Positions 23,075 through 34,265 of a stretch of 64,000 nucleotides of DNA are shown piece after piece. Position 1 is the first letter of the stretch, and each line of letters opens with the position of its first letter. The notes under the pieces are model-generated. The model saw only the letters and a list, made by a program, of their open reading frames with translations, had not been told where the DNA came from and searched no databases. This stretch comes from Bilabrum cf. latius (taxonomy: Eukaryota > Bigyra: Bicosoecida > Bigyra > Bicosoecida). A program made the position numbers and the translations under genes. The DNA lies in the NCBI GenBank assembly GCA_965178125.1, contig OZ237761.1, positions 682,001 to 746,000 on the forward strand. Reading direction: 5' to 3'.

Positions 23075-25312
23075 TCACCCGTCCAGCACGGACCACTGCG
23101 ACTTGCCCACGGAAGGCACACCGAGGGTCTTGAAGATCTGCTCGTAGTCCTTGCACGCCTCGGCGTCCTTGCGGAACTTCTTGGCAGGGGCCTTGCGGCG
23201 CCGTCCGCTCTCTTCGTCTTCTTCGTCGTCGACGATCTCTGCCGGGATCTCTCGGTGGAAGCCCATCATGCCCAGCGCGAAGCCCATCTTCCTTGCCTTC
23301 TGCTGCATCGTCTCGCGGAAGGACTGCCCACTCGTGTGGTAGAACTCAGCGGCGCCCAGGTGGTTCGAAGGAACTGCATGGATGCTCAGCAGCGTGCTTA
23401 CATTGCCCTCGGCCAGCTGCTCCTGCCCCGCCTGCTTCTCCTCCACCTGCCTCCTCCTCGCCTCCTCGAAGGCTGCCTCGGCTGCAGAGGCACCCGCAGA
23501 TTCAGGGGCCCTGTCCTTAGGCGTGGGGCCCGATCCCGAGGAAGAGGAGCCCGCCCCGCTGGCGGCAGGGGCTTTCTTGTCCGCGGCCTGGCCCGCCTCT
23601 TCGAGGGCCTCGTCGAGGTCGGGGATCTCCACGGCCGCCATCACCGCCCGCCCCGAGTCCTCGTCGCCCGCGGCGCCTACACTGCCCGAGGGAGCCAGGC
23701 TGGCGAACTAGGAGCTCGCAGATGAGGAGGAAGATGAGGAAGAGGAAGAAGATGCCGATGAGGATGAGGATGAGGACGAGGACGAGGCAGGGGCCGGGGC
23801 AGAAGCTTCGGCGGCTCCTCCCTTGGCAGCCCCGAAGCTCCCCATGGCCTCGTCCTGCACGCGGAAGATGCCTGCGCACATGGTGCCCGACTTGGAGCCC
23901 CGCGCGATCTCGAAGGAACACTTGTTCCCTGGGTCCTGTAGTGCCTCCATGAGGGACTTGAGACCCTCTCTCGCGGGATTATCGGCGCCCGCCTTGAGCC
24001 CGAACTGGTGGGTCGAGTCGACCTCGCTGCCTTCCGCCGTGAGCACCAGCGAGAGCTCGTTGGGCATGGCCTTGGACCCACGGCCAAAGGCCCCGCATGC
24101 AATCAGCTTGCCATCCTCCACCTGCAGGGTGGAAGGGGTAGCGAGAGTGGAGTGGAGTTGAGTGGAGTTGAGTGGAGGGGGGCGAGGCTGTGCGAGCATC
24201 GATTCAAGTTGTGCACATGGCCTAGTCAATGCTAGAGGAACTACTGGCAGGGGGTGCACGAGCGCAGTTTCGTCTGCATTCATGATTGCTAGCCATCCTT
24301 AATTATTTCCGTTGTCTCCCTCACGCTTGAGTCCACGAGGCCCTCCAGGAAATCGACCTGGGCCTGCTGCAGGGCGCGCGGGACCTTTTTCTGGAGGTCC
24401 ACAGCGTGCTTGCCGGTGATCGACAGCAGCTTGGCTTGGGCGGGGGCCAAGCCGAGGGTCCTGCAATGGGAGCAGACGGGAGAATATTTGTGCGGGAAAG
24501 GGCTGGGAACGAAGCCAACCAACGCTTGCTGCGCATCCAAATATCCCCCGAGCTTGCTCGTGGTGCAGCCTCTCGGGTGCTCACTTCAGCTCATCAACAC
24601 CGCGTGCGGCGATCTCTTCAAGCTACGCCGGAGTGCGGATGTGGTTCTGTACCAGGACTTCTGCGCTCTTGGTGCCCACGGAAGGGATGGAGCGCATCAG
24701 CTGCTGAGCGGCGAACTCGGGGTTGTCCCGCTTCTCTTGAGCAACCTCCTCGAGCTCATCGGAGCCAGATTCAACCATATCCACGATCTTCTTGATGGTT
24801 CCTTTACCTACGCCCTTGATGGGCTTGAGTTTCTTCTCGATCTGTTTCGGATCAAGCGTCGAAAGGTCGACAGGCATCTGCGAGAGAATCTCAGCCAGAA
24901 CGGGAGCTGTGTGGCGTTGTATTCGATTCCAGGCAGTCGCGCGAAAGCAAACAATTAAAACGCTATCACTTCTAGCAAGCACCATCGGCGGGCATGCGGT
25001 TTTAAGCCTCAATGGAGGAGGCGAACACTTGAAACCGTGGTGCGTGGTCGCACGAGAGCTCACCAGTGCGATTGCCTCAGCCGCGGCCTTCGTTCCCCGT
25101 GCGCGGAAGACATTGACTCTATCTTCAGATATCTTTGACCGGCATATCTCCGCGTACTCCAGGAGTTGCTTGCAGAGCCGTGCGTTGTGGTTGGTCCCGT
25201 CGCTGAGAGAAGCGGCGTCAACACGCTCCTCCTTCTTTGCTTTCTTCGCCGGTTTTCCAGCAGAATCATCTGCAGATCGCTTGCGCTTGCCACCCATCGA
25301 CTTCTTCGGCAT
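23075..25312 (-). CDS. X-family DNA polymerase (Pol beta-like) homologue lacking catalytic aspartates
   Basis: Exons are 25312-25064, 24889-24585, 24460-24325 and 24121-23075 (TGA), 578 residues, with phases 0, 2 and 0 all consistent. An N-terminal Lys-rich tail is followed by an 8-kDa-like domain (NARLCKQLLEYAEICRSK; RGTKAAAEAIAL) and helix-hairpin-helix motifs (KPIKGVGKGTIKKIVDM and SIPSVGTKSAEVLVQNHIRT). The palm-like region reads IACGAFGRGSKAMPNELSLV, where Pol beta has GSFRRG and then GDMDVLL; both metal-binding Asp are gone. The thumb-like part reads LLSIHAVPSNHLGAAEFYHT, matching [20 protein letters not shown] of Pol beta, and the third catalytic Asp is also missing. Two TAG lie in the coding sequence (24623 and 23708). 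A Ser/Asp/Glu-rich insertion separates palm and thumb. The protein may keep DNA binding but should be polymerase-dead; a structural or regulatory role is inferred. Confidence 0.7.
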
Positions 25313-25449
25313 GATCGAGCTGTTTGGACTGAATTGTGAATCGGCGATCTTGCGCTGGAATTTTGTTGCGTGCAGTACGAACAAAATTAGGATTTTGAGC
25401 ACCTGCTCGAAGAATGACGGGATCGTATCTTATGGTGCGAAAACAACCC

Positions 25450-27270
25450 TCACATGGCATGCTGTCTCGATTTCTCGACTCTGTATGCGCACGTATGCCA
25501 CACTAGCATCGCAGCAGGTCCTCCAAATGCATTGACGGCCCACACGGCGTCAGATAGGGGTCCCCGAGAGGGCAGCTCCCCCGTGCTTGCGTCCCACCCG
25601 CCAAACAAAGCCAGCGCGGCCGCAGCAGCCAGGCAGAACGCCAGAATCCCAGCGAACCATAGCTCCATGGCAAGCCAAAGCGTCCTTCGAACAGTCACGA
25701 TAGCCCGCAGAGCGCCATGCCAGCAACCGACTGCATCCACCCTCCCACGGGAACCGGAGCGTACCATGCTATCAGTCGCACCAGGCGAACCGAAAATTGT
25801 CCCTTGCGGCGCCACCAAGGCCAGCACGGCCCCAGGCAGCAGCACGCCAAGCACCGCCCCGCAGAGAGCCACCTGGCCATGCGCCTCTGCACCGGCGAGG
25901 AGAGCGTGCTGGTGCCTGGCGATGAGACCGCCGGGGGACCAGTCCCTCCCTACTGTGCTCCACAGCAGCACCGACCACGCCATCGCCCCGCATGCAGCCG
26001 CATAGACTTGCGCTGTCTAGTGCCCACTCCCACTCGGGGCGCACGGGCCACACGCGATTCCTATCCACTGGCAGCCTCGCTCCTCCCGCCCTGGTCCGGC
26101 GGCACCCAGCGGATGCTGCCGACCCAGTGCCCATGCCCCGGCCGGCAGCACATGCCCACTGGCGTGCCACAGCTCCCCCCTCGTCAGCCCAAACTTGTCC
26201 CGGAGGCGACGAGGGAGAGGAAGAGGGGCCGTGACGGTGACGGTGTGCGCGTCGGAGGCTCGGCTCGGCGTCCTGCCCCTACCAAGTGCGGTGGCATTGA
26301 ACGGTCTCATAACCAGGAAGAGTATAATTTCTTGAACTGCCAGCACAGCGACGGAAAAAACGAGCACGATGCCCATCCAATCGACCGGAGACTGCAGCAC
26401 GCCGTTGACACGCAGCCGCAGCCACTGGTACTCTGGGTCCCAATACGCACCCCATGTCAACTCCATCGGTGCACCCGGCAGTAACCAGTCCGGAGGGGGC
26501 ACTGGAAAGGTCCACCAGAGCCACGGCTTGCCCGCTAAATAGTGGCGCACCTCCTTTGTGCCAAGCCGCCAGTCTGGCATCGAGTCGCGGACGTCCAAAC
26601 GTCGCGGCTCCCAATTCTCGTGCTGAGCGAACAAATTGAGAAAGTCTTGGTCCACTGGAAACGTGTTGTCACCGAGAACTGGGACCAATTCGAGAGCTTT
26701 ACGAAATGTAGTCGCGGAGGGCTGCACGATCAAGATTCCAGAATTCAGGTATAGCCTCCCTTTCTTCATGAACTCCATGTATGGCTCGCTTTCTTCCAAA
26801 TCTGATGGATTCGCTGCGCCGCACCACACGGCTTGCGAACCGAGAGCGTCTGCTGGTTTACCAAAGCAGCGATCGAACACTGTGGAAGGCTCCGATATTA
26901 CCCTGGTGTCCCCATCCACAAACATAACCTATGTGTACTCTGTCAAATTTAGAATAGCAAGCTTGAGGTATTTGCCGTGCCATTCCGGGGGCAGAAACGA
27001 CTTCCGATCAACGGCTCGAACATCCAGCCCTTTGGAACGCAAGGAAGCCAGGGTGGCTTCTTCCAAATCGCCCTTGAAATGAAATACTACGAGTGGAGGA
27101 AAGTCTGGCTCGGTGTTCTGCCGCAAGCTTTCCGCTAGAACCTCTATCGCGGCGCGATACTCGCCGTCTTGAAACAGCACCGTTGCCACTGCTGGTCGCT
27201 CCTTGGATGGAAAGCCAGTGCATCCCAGAGCAAGAGCTAATGCCCAGAATAGCATGACAGGACGGTTCAT
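25450..27270 (-). CDS. GT8 (glycogenin/IPUT-like) membrane glycosyltransferase (two in-frame TAG)
   Basis: This is a single exon from ATG 27270 to TGA 25450, 606 residues, with TAG at 26929 and 26017. The start gives a signal peptide (MNRPVMLFWALALALGCTG). The GT8 core follows: LKLAILNLTEYT, a TAG codon, then VMFVDGDTRV, which supplies the DxD metal-binding motif, then GRLYLNSGILIVQPS and VDQDFLNLFAQ, both typical of glycogenin-type transferases. The TAG sits immediately before the DxD strand, so the gene cannot work unless TAG is decoded. The C-terminal half has at least three or four hydrophobic helices (MGIVLVFSVAVLAVQEIILF, VALCGAVLGVLLPGAVLALV, LWFAGILAFCLAAAAALALF), an arrangement resembling plant inositol phosphorylceramide glucuronosyltransferases (IPUT/PGSIP). 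A Golgi or ER location is inferred. The donor and acceptor sugars cannot be told from sequence. Confidence 0.75.
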
Positions 27271-27471
27271 GCAAGCTGAAGGGTCGTTAGCGATTCATCA
27301 TGATTGTCCGCGCGGGTGATGGAAATGTGGGCTGCAGGCTGCTAGGTACCTATCTGCTGCTGGCGTCGTCCGGAGCTCGGCAGCACTACGAGACCAAAGA
27401 GCGAATATGCACGCACCACGACAAGCAAAGCTGTACTTAATAATAACCCGAGAGGGTCTGGATCGACCCGC

Positions 27472-28677
27472 TCACTCCTCCTCCTCACCTGCCTCCTCTC
27501 CCTCGGCACCATCCCCAGCGGCATCCACAGCAGAGGGATCCGCAGCAGCCTCTGCTGCCGTCCCCTCCCCGCTGCCCCCCGCAGCCGCCCCACCCCCCGT
27601 GGCGCCGGCCATGGTCCCCGTGGCCTGGTGTTCCTTGGCGTCCTCCGCCTGGCGGAGCACGTCGTAGTGCCCGAACCTCCACGCCACACCGGCCTGGTGC
27701 GACCCGGAGTGCCGCGCCAGCCCCACAGACATGGACTCACTCGTCATCTTCTCCTCCAGCTCGGCCCTCCCGCTAGCCCTCACCACCAGGTGGGCGTCCC
27801 CGCAGTACTTCTCAACCGCCCCGCGAGCCTCCTGCGCAGCGAACCGGGCCTTGGTGGGGACCTCGCCGCCCACGTACTCGAGCAGAACCAGCCGCGTGCG
27901 GAGAGCCGCCCTGTCCCCGGACCGATCCACGGCGTTCACGCCGATGCATGCGTACTGCACGGCGCCGTCGTCCATCGCCGCGGCGGTTTCGTCCAGCTCG
28001 CCCGAGCCCTCCGCTGCCACGCTCACCCTCTTGGCCTTGCCGTCCACCCGGAGCACCAGCCAGGAGAGCTTCTCGTCCGGGTCGAGCAGGTGCTCGAGCT
28101 TCCCGGCCTTGCTCAGCTCTGAGAAATCGTAGCCTGACACCTCCGAGGGCCTGTCGAAGCGCTTGCTCTTGTGCTTGGTGCGCTTGATGGCCAGAGACCG
28201 GGCCTCGCGGCGCTTGCGGCGGGCTTCCTCTGCGGCTGCTGCTTCTGCCGCTGCCTCCGCTTCGGCTCGGGCTCTTTCTTCGTCTTCGATTCTCTTTCGC
28301 TCCGCCTCTGCCTCCAGCCTGACCTTTTCCTCCGCGACCTCCAGGTCGTCCGGGTTGCCAGTGCCGAACTCGTACCCAGCTGGCTTGTGACTGCCTGCAG
28401 TCGAGTCTAATCGGGAGCTCACATCGTCTTCTTTGAGCTGGTCTGCCGCGGTCAGCTCCAGCCCGATCGTGGCGACATCGAAAAAGGATCGCCAGGCGCC
28501 CTTATGGTTGCTAGCTTTGGTGCGCGTCATGACGCCGGCACTGGGGCCCTGCCACAAAAAATACACGAACTTGCTCCGCTTTGAGCCATCCGAATCCACA
28601 GCAAAGACGCGGAACGCTCCGAACTGTCTCCAAAATTCGTGGCAGGCCGCAACGCCCAGTGGCCTAAAGCGTCGCAT
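27472..28677 (-). CDS. ADF-homology (coactosin/Abp1-like) actin-binding protein
   Basis: The frame ends at TGA 27472. ATG 28677 gives 401 residues; the frame stays open upstream through a TAG at 28708, so a 5' extension is possible. The N-terminal ADF-homology domain reads FGAFRVFAVDSDGSKRSKFV followed by LWQGPSAGVMTRTKA, the region that in coactosin and Abp1 contacts F-actin. A charged coiled-coil (EEKVRLEAEAERKRIEDEE) links it to a second ADF-like domain (SWLVLRVDGKAKRVSV ... RTRLVLLEYVGGEVPTKARF). The tail is Gly/Ala/Glu-rich and ends in a run of Glu. A cytosolic, actin filament-associated role is inferred from the family. No TAG lies inside the chosen model. Confidence 0.65.
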   Translation of the reverse strand: MRRFRPLGVAACHEFWRQFGAFRVFAVDSDGSKRSKFVYFLWQGPSAGVMTRTKASNHKGAWRSFFDVATIGLELTAADQLKEDDVSSRLDSTAGSHKPAGYEFGTGNPDDLEVAEEKVRLEAEAERKRIEDEERARAEAEAAAEAAAAEEARRKRREARSLAIKRTKHKSKRFDRPSEVSGYDFSELSKAGKLEHLLDPDEKLSWLVLRVDGKAKRVSVAAEGSGELDETAAAMDDGAVQYACIGVNAVDRSGDRAALRTRLVLLEYVGGEVPTKARFAAQEARGAVEKYCGDAHLVVRASGRAELEEKMTSESMSVGLARHSGSHQAGVAWRFGHYDVLRQAEDAKEHQATGTMAGATGGGAAAGGSGEGTAAEAAADPSAVDAAGDGAEGEEAGEEEE

Positions 28678-29264
28678 TTTCTGGGTGCTTCTTCTTGAAG
28701 CTTCCAACTAGCCAGCTGCGAAATGAGGTAATATTCGCGCACCTTGAAAGCCGAACAATGCGACATCCGTTGAGTGCAAGGAAAGGCAACTCCAAGGATC
28801 CACCCAGTTTGGCGGTACAGGAAAGCTTCGCGAGAGCAAGAACAGTGCCATGCTATCTAAAAAAAATATAGGCTTGAAGAACCAGCTGGTCAACAATACA
28901 TCGCACTCGGCTAGATTCCTGCAGATCCGCGACCGTGCGACTGTGCACGCGTCAAGGGCCAATCACTCCCCGTCTCACCAGATCTCATCCTTGGGATCTT
29001 GGACCTGCTTCCAAGCACCATCAATGGCACTCATATTAGTTTTGGTTCCGCTGGCACCGGCCATGGCGACTGTGTACGCGTACAAGAAGGGAAGTGAGAG
29101 TGTTGGGCGCTGCGTGGCACGGCAGCACCGACTCGGAGGCGATCGGATCTGCCAGTGGGGGATCGTGATGTGGTTCGTCGTGACGGTGGGAAGGTGTTGC
29201 CTGCGCCACGAATGCAAGAGCAAGCCAGCGCAATTCGGTTGAGAATAATCAAAACAAGAAGGCA
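28678..29264 (-). other. Region without a recognised gene
   Basis: This 587-nt stretch lies between the 3' end of the large surface-protein gene and the start of the ADF-homology gene. A minus-strand frame continues from the ADF gene through TAG 28708 to about 28962, but its sequence does not look protein-like. It probably holds the ADF promoter and 5' UTR and the 3' UTR of the neighbour. I see no RNA gene. Confidence 0.5.
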
Positions 29265-32200
29265 TTACACCTGTGCTGCCGCCTGCGTGGCCGGTGTAAC
29301 GGCTGCTGCCTTGCCTGGCCCAGCAGCTGCGTTGCCGCTGGCGCCGGCACCGGCCGGGCCACGGCCACGGCCACACCCGCAGAAAGAGGCATACACGATG
29401 CCACCGAGGAGGAGCGCGCCACCAATGGCAATGGCAGCGATGATGCCGGGGCCAAGCCCGCCCTCGTCCTCGTCTTCATCGCCGGAACCCCCGTCGCCTG
29501 AGCTCCCGTACGGGTTTGGTACCACATATGCCGCCCCGTCCTGCTCGATATCAAAGGAAGCAGAGTCTCCCAGTACGTCGGCCAGCTCCTGGGACGTAAG
29601 CACTCCTGCGTACTCCTGCAGGACAGCAGCAGCCTGCTGTTCGGAGCTGACGGGGGTCTGGATCACAAGCGTGGTGGACGCACCATCAGCTGTGGCTTCG
29701 AGCCACACCACGATGGAGCCAGAGTCGCCTCCTGCTGCTGCTGCGAGAAGTACCACCAGCTCTAGACCTTGCTCGCAGCTGGAAGAGCTCAGATCTTGCC
29801 CGCGAATCAGCACCTGCACGTGCAAGATGAAAGGCCAACTGGCCGAACCTCCTGCCGAAGCGGACACCACCACGGATGGGGCCTGGCATGCGATGGCATC
29901 ATCACCAGAACCATCACCGTCCGCTGGAATGGTCCTTCCTTCGCCTTCGTCCCGTCTCGGTGCTGGAGACGGCGCGACAGCGGACGGACTGGCCGAAACG
30001 CTGGCTACAGCGCTGGGGCTCGAACTCGGTGATACCGAAGGAGACACCGACGCAGAGCTGGATGTGGAGGGAGTGGGGGATGCTGAGGGCGACGGGGAGG
30101 GGCTAGGGGATTGTAGAATGAACGAAATCCGGTGTGGCTCCTGCCCGAACTAGTCATTGTTGGCTGTCACCACCACGCTGTCAGAGTCCGTTGGCAGAGC
30201 CATGTACCACTTCTGCTTTGGGAAGGTGCTCCTCGCAGTGGTTGACAGTGCCGGCAAGTCAGACCCCACGATGAAGCGATCATGCCCTGGTAACAAGCAG
30301 GTCGGTTGCCCCCTGACTGTGCCGTCGTTCTGCGTGAGACCGCACACCCATCCGTTCTGCAGAGCTTCGAGGTTGTACGGCTCCACATCGTACTGAAGCC
30401 GCCTGACGATGGCCCCAGTACCCAAGTGCCACTCTGCCACGCACGTGGTGCGATAACTAGCATCTTGTGACAGGGCCATGAGTTTGTTGTCGTCTGGAGT
30501 GCCTGTGAATACACCCCAGGCAATGCGTTGGAATGGTATGCTCGCATTGCAAGGTTCTAGCTGAACCGATGCTTGCACCACAGACATGCTTGAGTCCGTC
30601 ACTGTTGCGTTGCTTGTGCCTGTGCTAGGGTTCCGCTCGACAAACTAGATCCCCTCTCCGTGCCTCCGGACGTGCCGATACATTGCATCAACGTCTCCAA
30701 ACCGAGGCCCCTCCGACATGGTCACAGATTGGTTCCCGGGATGCACTTGAAATTGCACCGACCAAAACTCTTCGTCCTGTCCCGACCGCAGCGGGACGAT
30801 ACCATGCCCAATGGGGAAGAATAGATTCTGCCCGGCAGTGACCATGCTGGCACCGCTCGCTGGCCCGCTTGCATAGTCTGCCACAAGGGCTGGTTCGGCA
30901 GAGTCGTTGGCAACATGCCACGAGTAGAACTCCACGCCGACATCCGGGCTGTCCTGATCCAGGTCTACATCGAAGACGCAGTGCTCTGAGCCAACAGCCA
31001 CGAAGCGTGTGGGGTTGGACGAACGCGTACCCGCAGTGTCCACGTTTGGTTGGTGCCAATTGCCCGTTTGAAGATCGTACGAGACGGGCTCGATCGCGAC
31101 GGACACCGTGAGGAAGGCGGCGAAACATAAGTGCCTGCCACCGCTGATGCTTGCCACTCCAGTCCTGGCTTCGAAGTGACCTGCAGAGCCACTGACCATG
31201 TCTGCCAGTAGAAAAGGACGGTGCTACCCGTCGAAGAAGTACAGCTCTTCCCCGTAAGTGGGCTCATTCAAAAACATCAAGAAGCCAGCCACGGTACCGT
31301 TTTCATCTACCACCACAGTTTGGTCAAATTGGCTAACCATGTCTGGGTGGTACGGAGCCGCGCCAAGGCTTAAGGTAGCTTCAAGCGGGTGCTGCGGCAG
31401 GTCTTCTGCTTGGATGAGGTCGCCCGTGTTGGCATCCAGGCAGGCGTAGCTGCGTTTGTCCCACGAGTGGCGGTGGTAAGCGCACTGCTGCCCTCCCGCC
31501 ATATGGTAAAACTCCGGAACAGACTCAACCGTGTTGTTGTTTGCGTACAACGGGACATACGGCCCGGTCTCGTTGCTGAATGGTGGGTATGCCAGTGCGA
31601 TCTGGTTGCTCGTCCCCTAGATCGCTGGCAATGGCCTGATATAGGCAAGCGCGATTGCTGGGAAGTCTCCTGATTGAGCCAGTGCCAACGATGCTGGTCT
31701 CCGCAGGGGCAGTGACATGAGACCACTGGGGTTGTTTGGCACCCCTTGCACCTCATCAATCCGGACTGGAGGCCTGGAAACGTCACCATTCCAGACTACA
31801 GCCGCTCTGAAGCCTCCATTCTGAATGATGCCAAAGAATCCGGCACCGGCTACTCCTTGACCTGTGTAGTTGAACGGCACCGCTACTCGAATGGGACCGA
31901 CATATGGACCAGCGGTCTGCTCAAGCTGCGAGAGCTGCGGCGCGGCAGTTCCCTGCGGTCCGCTGGTATCCACCAGAAACAGCACAGAAACCTGGTTGGA
32001 GTCCTCCGCGACCACAACGTCCCTGCCGGGCCCGATAGGTATACCGTCGACGTAAGTGTCAACGAATGCTGACGGAAAGGCAGTCCCTCCAGACGATACC
32101 CCATCCCACACCCCCATGACGGTGCTAGCTCCTGCACGGATCTTGTACAGCGCTAGCCCACTGGGCAGCACTTTGAGAATCACGACGTCCTCGTCATTCC

Positions 32201-33314
32201 CGGTGCTCGTTGACGTCAGAGCCACGCTGGGGATGGTGGTGGTCCCTAGCAGCACATCAAAGCTGGCTAGCCTCTTGTGACTATCTGCAGCATCGCCTGC
32301 TTCAAAGAAAACCCGACCACTCGTTGTGACGATGAAGTCGTTCAGGTTGAAGCTGTGCTTGAGCTGCGATACCACCGTGGAGTTGCTGCCGTACTGGTGG
32401 CACAGGATGCTGACCTCTTGCACTTGATCCGACGGAGACACACGCGCACCGGCGCACACGACGCTCTCGGTAGCCCTGAAGACAGCCTGGTGATCGCTCC
32501 CAGACACGCCGTCCCCAGCACCCGGCAAAGCATCGAGCACGAGTCGTAGTTCGATGTCTTGGTCGGGCAAGGGGGCACTCGTATTAAAACAGTGGAGCTC
32601 CTCGCCGCTTTCAGCGGATGACATGGCGAGGCACGCAAATCCCTTTGCTGCCACGATCGACCGTTCGTTCACGTCGCCGCCCTGAACAAGCTGGATCAGC
32701 TGGTTGCCCGCTGCGCGCCTGCGATCGTAGCACACAACCCTGCCAGAACCAGAAGACATGCACGCCGCCTCGTCATTGAGCCATGCGACACGATCCCCCG
32801 ATCGAGGAGCTCCCCCCGCGGGCATATCGCCTTCTCCCAGCCCGCCCTCACCCAGCCTGTAGAGCCTGCCTGGGCTGGTAGCGTCGAACAGGCACCAGCC
32901 GTCCTCGCTGGATACCGACGTCGGCTAGCACCGGAGGATTGCCCTTGTCTTGTCTGGACTTGGATAGAACTTGTCCGAACTCGATAAGCTGCTGCTTGGA
33001 CCGGGTCTGTAGTCCTGTACGAGAGCCACCGACGAGTTGGCGAATTCACCAAGAGGGTCAGCGAGCCAGTGAAGCTCTGCCCCGGTGCCTGGACCGTTTG
33101 TGGAGAACAACCAGCCGTTGTTCAATCGAATAGACTGGCTTATGGATGATTGCTGGGCCTAAGCACTGAGATCTTGTAGTACGAGATCTGAGTCATATCC
33201 ATATCGACCGGGCGAGACAGCTACCTGGTGCGTTGGAACGAAACCGGCTACTTCCGAGCCCTAGATCGCAACAACGCACATGCCTAAGGCATAATACGCT
33301 GAAGCAAAAGTCAT
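29265..33314 (-). CDS. Large type I cell-surface protein with beta-rich ectodomain (eight in-frame TAG)
   Basis: A single frame runs from ATG 33314 to TAA 29265, 1,349 residues. TAG occurs at 33261, near 33159, and at 32925, 31617, 31224, 30645 and 30150, with one more short-range TAG between annotated segments possible. I found no TGA or TAA in any inter-TAG interval. The start gives a signal peptide (MTFASAYYALGMCVVAI). The long ectodomain is rich in short beta-strand-like segments with paired Cys and N-glycosylation sequons. Recurrent phrases such as NNGWLFSTNGPGTGAELHW, SEDGWCLFDATSPGRLY and EPTYGEELYFFDG resemble the ELW-type repeats of bacterial and algal beta-propeller surface proteins, but I do not assign a family. 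A Ser/Pro stalk follows, then a juxtamembrane module, a transmembrane helix (GIIAAIAIGGALLLGGIVYA) and a short Gly/Ala-rich tail. Confidence 0.7.
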
Positions 33315-33997
33315 GTGAACAGCACTGCTCTTTGTATTCTGCGGTATGATGCAGGAGAGGCGACGGTCTGCCAAGTGTGACCGTTTGCGTTTGATTGCAG
33401 GTGAAACACGCAACTGTGAGACAGGAGCCACCTTATCTCTCAGACTAGAATTTACAACGATGTAAGGACAATACAAGATCACTGACACCCATCGTTTCGA
33501 ATCTCACACAGCTGAGATGCACAGACAATGCTGCGGTGCGTTGGGTGTGTCAACGATCGATCAGCTGACCCATCCGAAAACAAAGGGGGACTGGGGTTTC
33601 AACTAGAATGCACTTGCACTCACAATTTGGTTTGATTAGGATGGTGCCTGGTGGCAGCCACGCTTCTTTTGGAACAAAAATTTCGCGCTAGGATAGGCAC
33701 GATCTAGCACAGACCTGCCTCCGGTCGCAAGCTCATCACATTTGCGCGTGATGTGACGAGCGAACTGTTGATCGGACGATTCATACCACGGAACGACCTT
33801 TATGCACTCAGGAGAGGTGGTCAAGACATCAGAAGTTGGTGTATGCACTTGAGCGTCATAATTGGGACGTACATGCAGGCGTCGAAGGAGGTGAAGAAGA
33901 ACAAGAGGGGGGGGCACTGGCACAGGCGACGGTAGTGCGGTAACAATGAGATGACGCAACGGGAGGGAGGGGGGCTCCAGGTGCCAGGCACAAGGGA

Positions 33998-34037
33998 GAC
34001 GCGAGTGGCAGTGGGTTGACGCGAGTGGCAGTGGGGT
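33998..34037 (+). repeat. 20-bp tandem duplication
   Basis: The 20-bp unit GACGCGAGTGGCAGTGGGTT at 33998-34017 is repeated at 34018-34037 with a single change near its end. It lies about 230 bp from the satellite. Confidence 0.85.
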
Positions 34038-34043
34038 GCATGG

Positions 34044-34093
34044 GCAGCAGCGCGCAGAAAAGGCCAACGCAGCAGCGCGCAGAAAAGGCCAAC
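34044..34093 (+). repeat. 25-bp perfect tandem duplication
   Basis: A 25-bp unit beginning GCAGCAGCGCGCAGAAAAGG occupies 34044-34068 and is repeated exactly at 34069-34093. Together with the adjacent 20-bp duplication it shows that the left flank of the satellite is itself prone to tandem duplication. Confidence 0.85.
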
Positions 34094-34265
34094 AGGTGGG
34101 TGGATGGTTGGGACGCATGGCAGCTCAGCCAGGACATGTACACACAAGCTGAGTGGATGGAAACAAGGTGGCGATGAGCGAACAGGCCACAAGGATTTCA
34201 GGGCAGAGAACGGGGACGGAAGGCCGTGCATAGACGAGTCCAGTCGAAGTGCACGAGGTGAATGC

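Larger units (their letters stand above)
33315..34265 (+). other. Gene-free region flanking the satellite
   Basis: No reading frame here has protein-like composition, with or without TAG as sense. It holds the upstream region of the minus-strand surface-protein gene and the left flank of the TGTCC array, including two short tandem duplications described separately. No tRNA, rRNA or snRNA signature was recognised. Confidence 0.5.
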
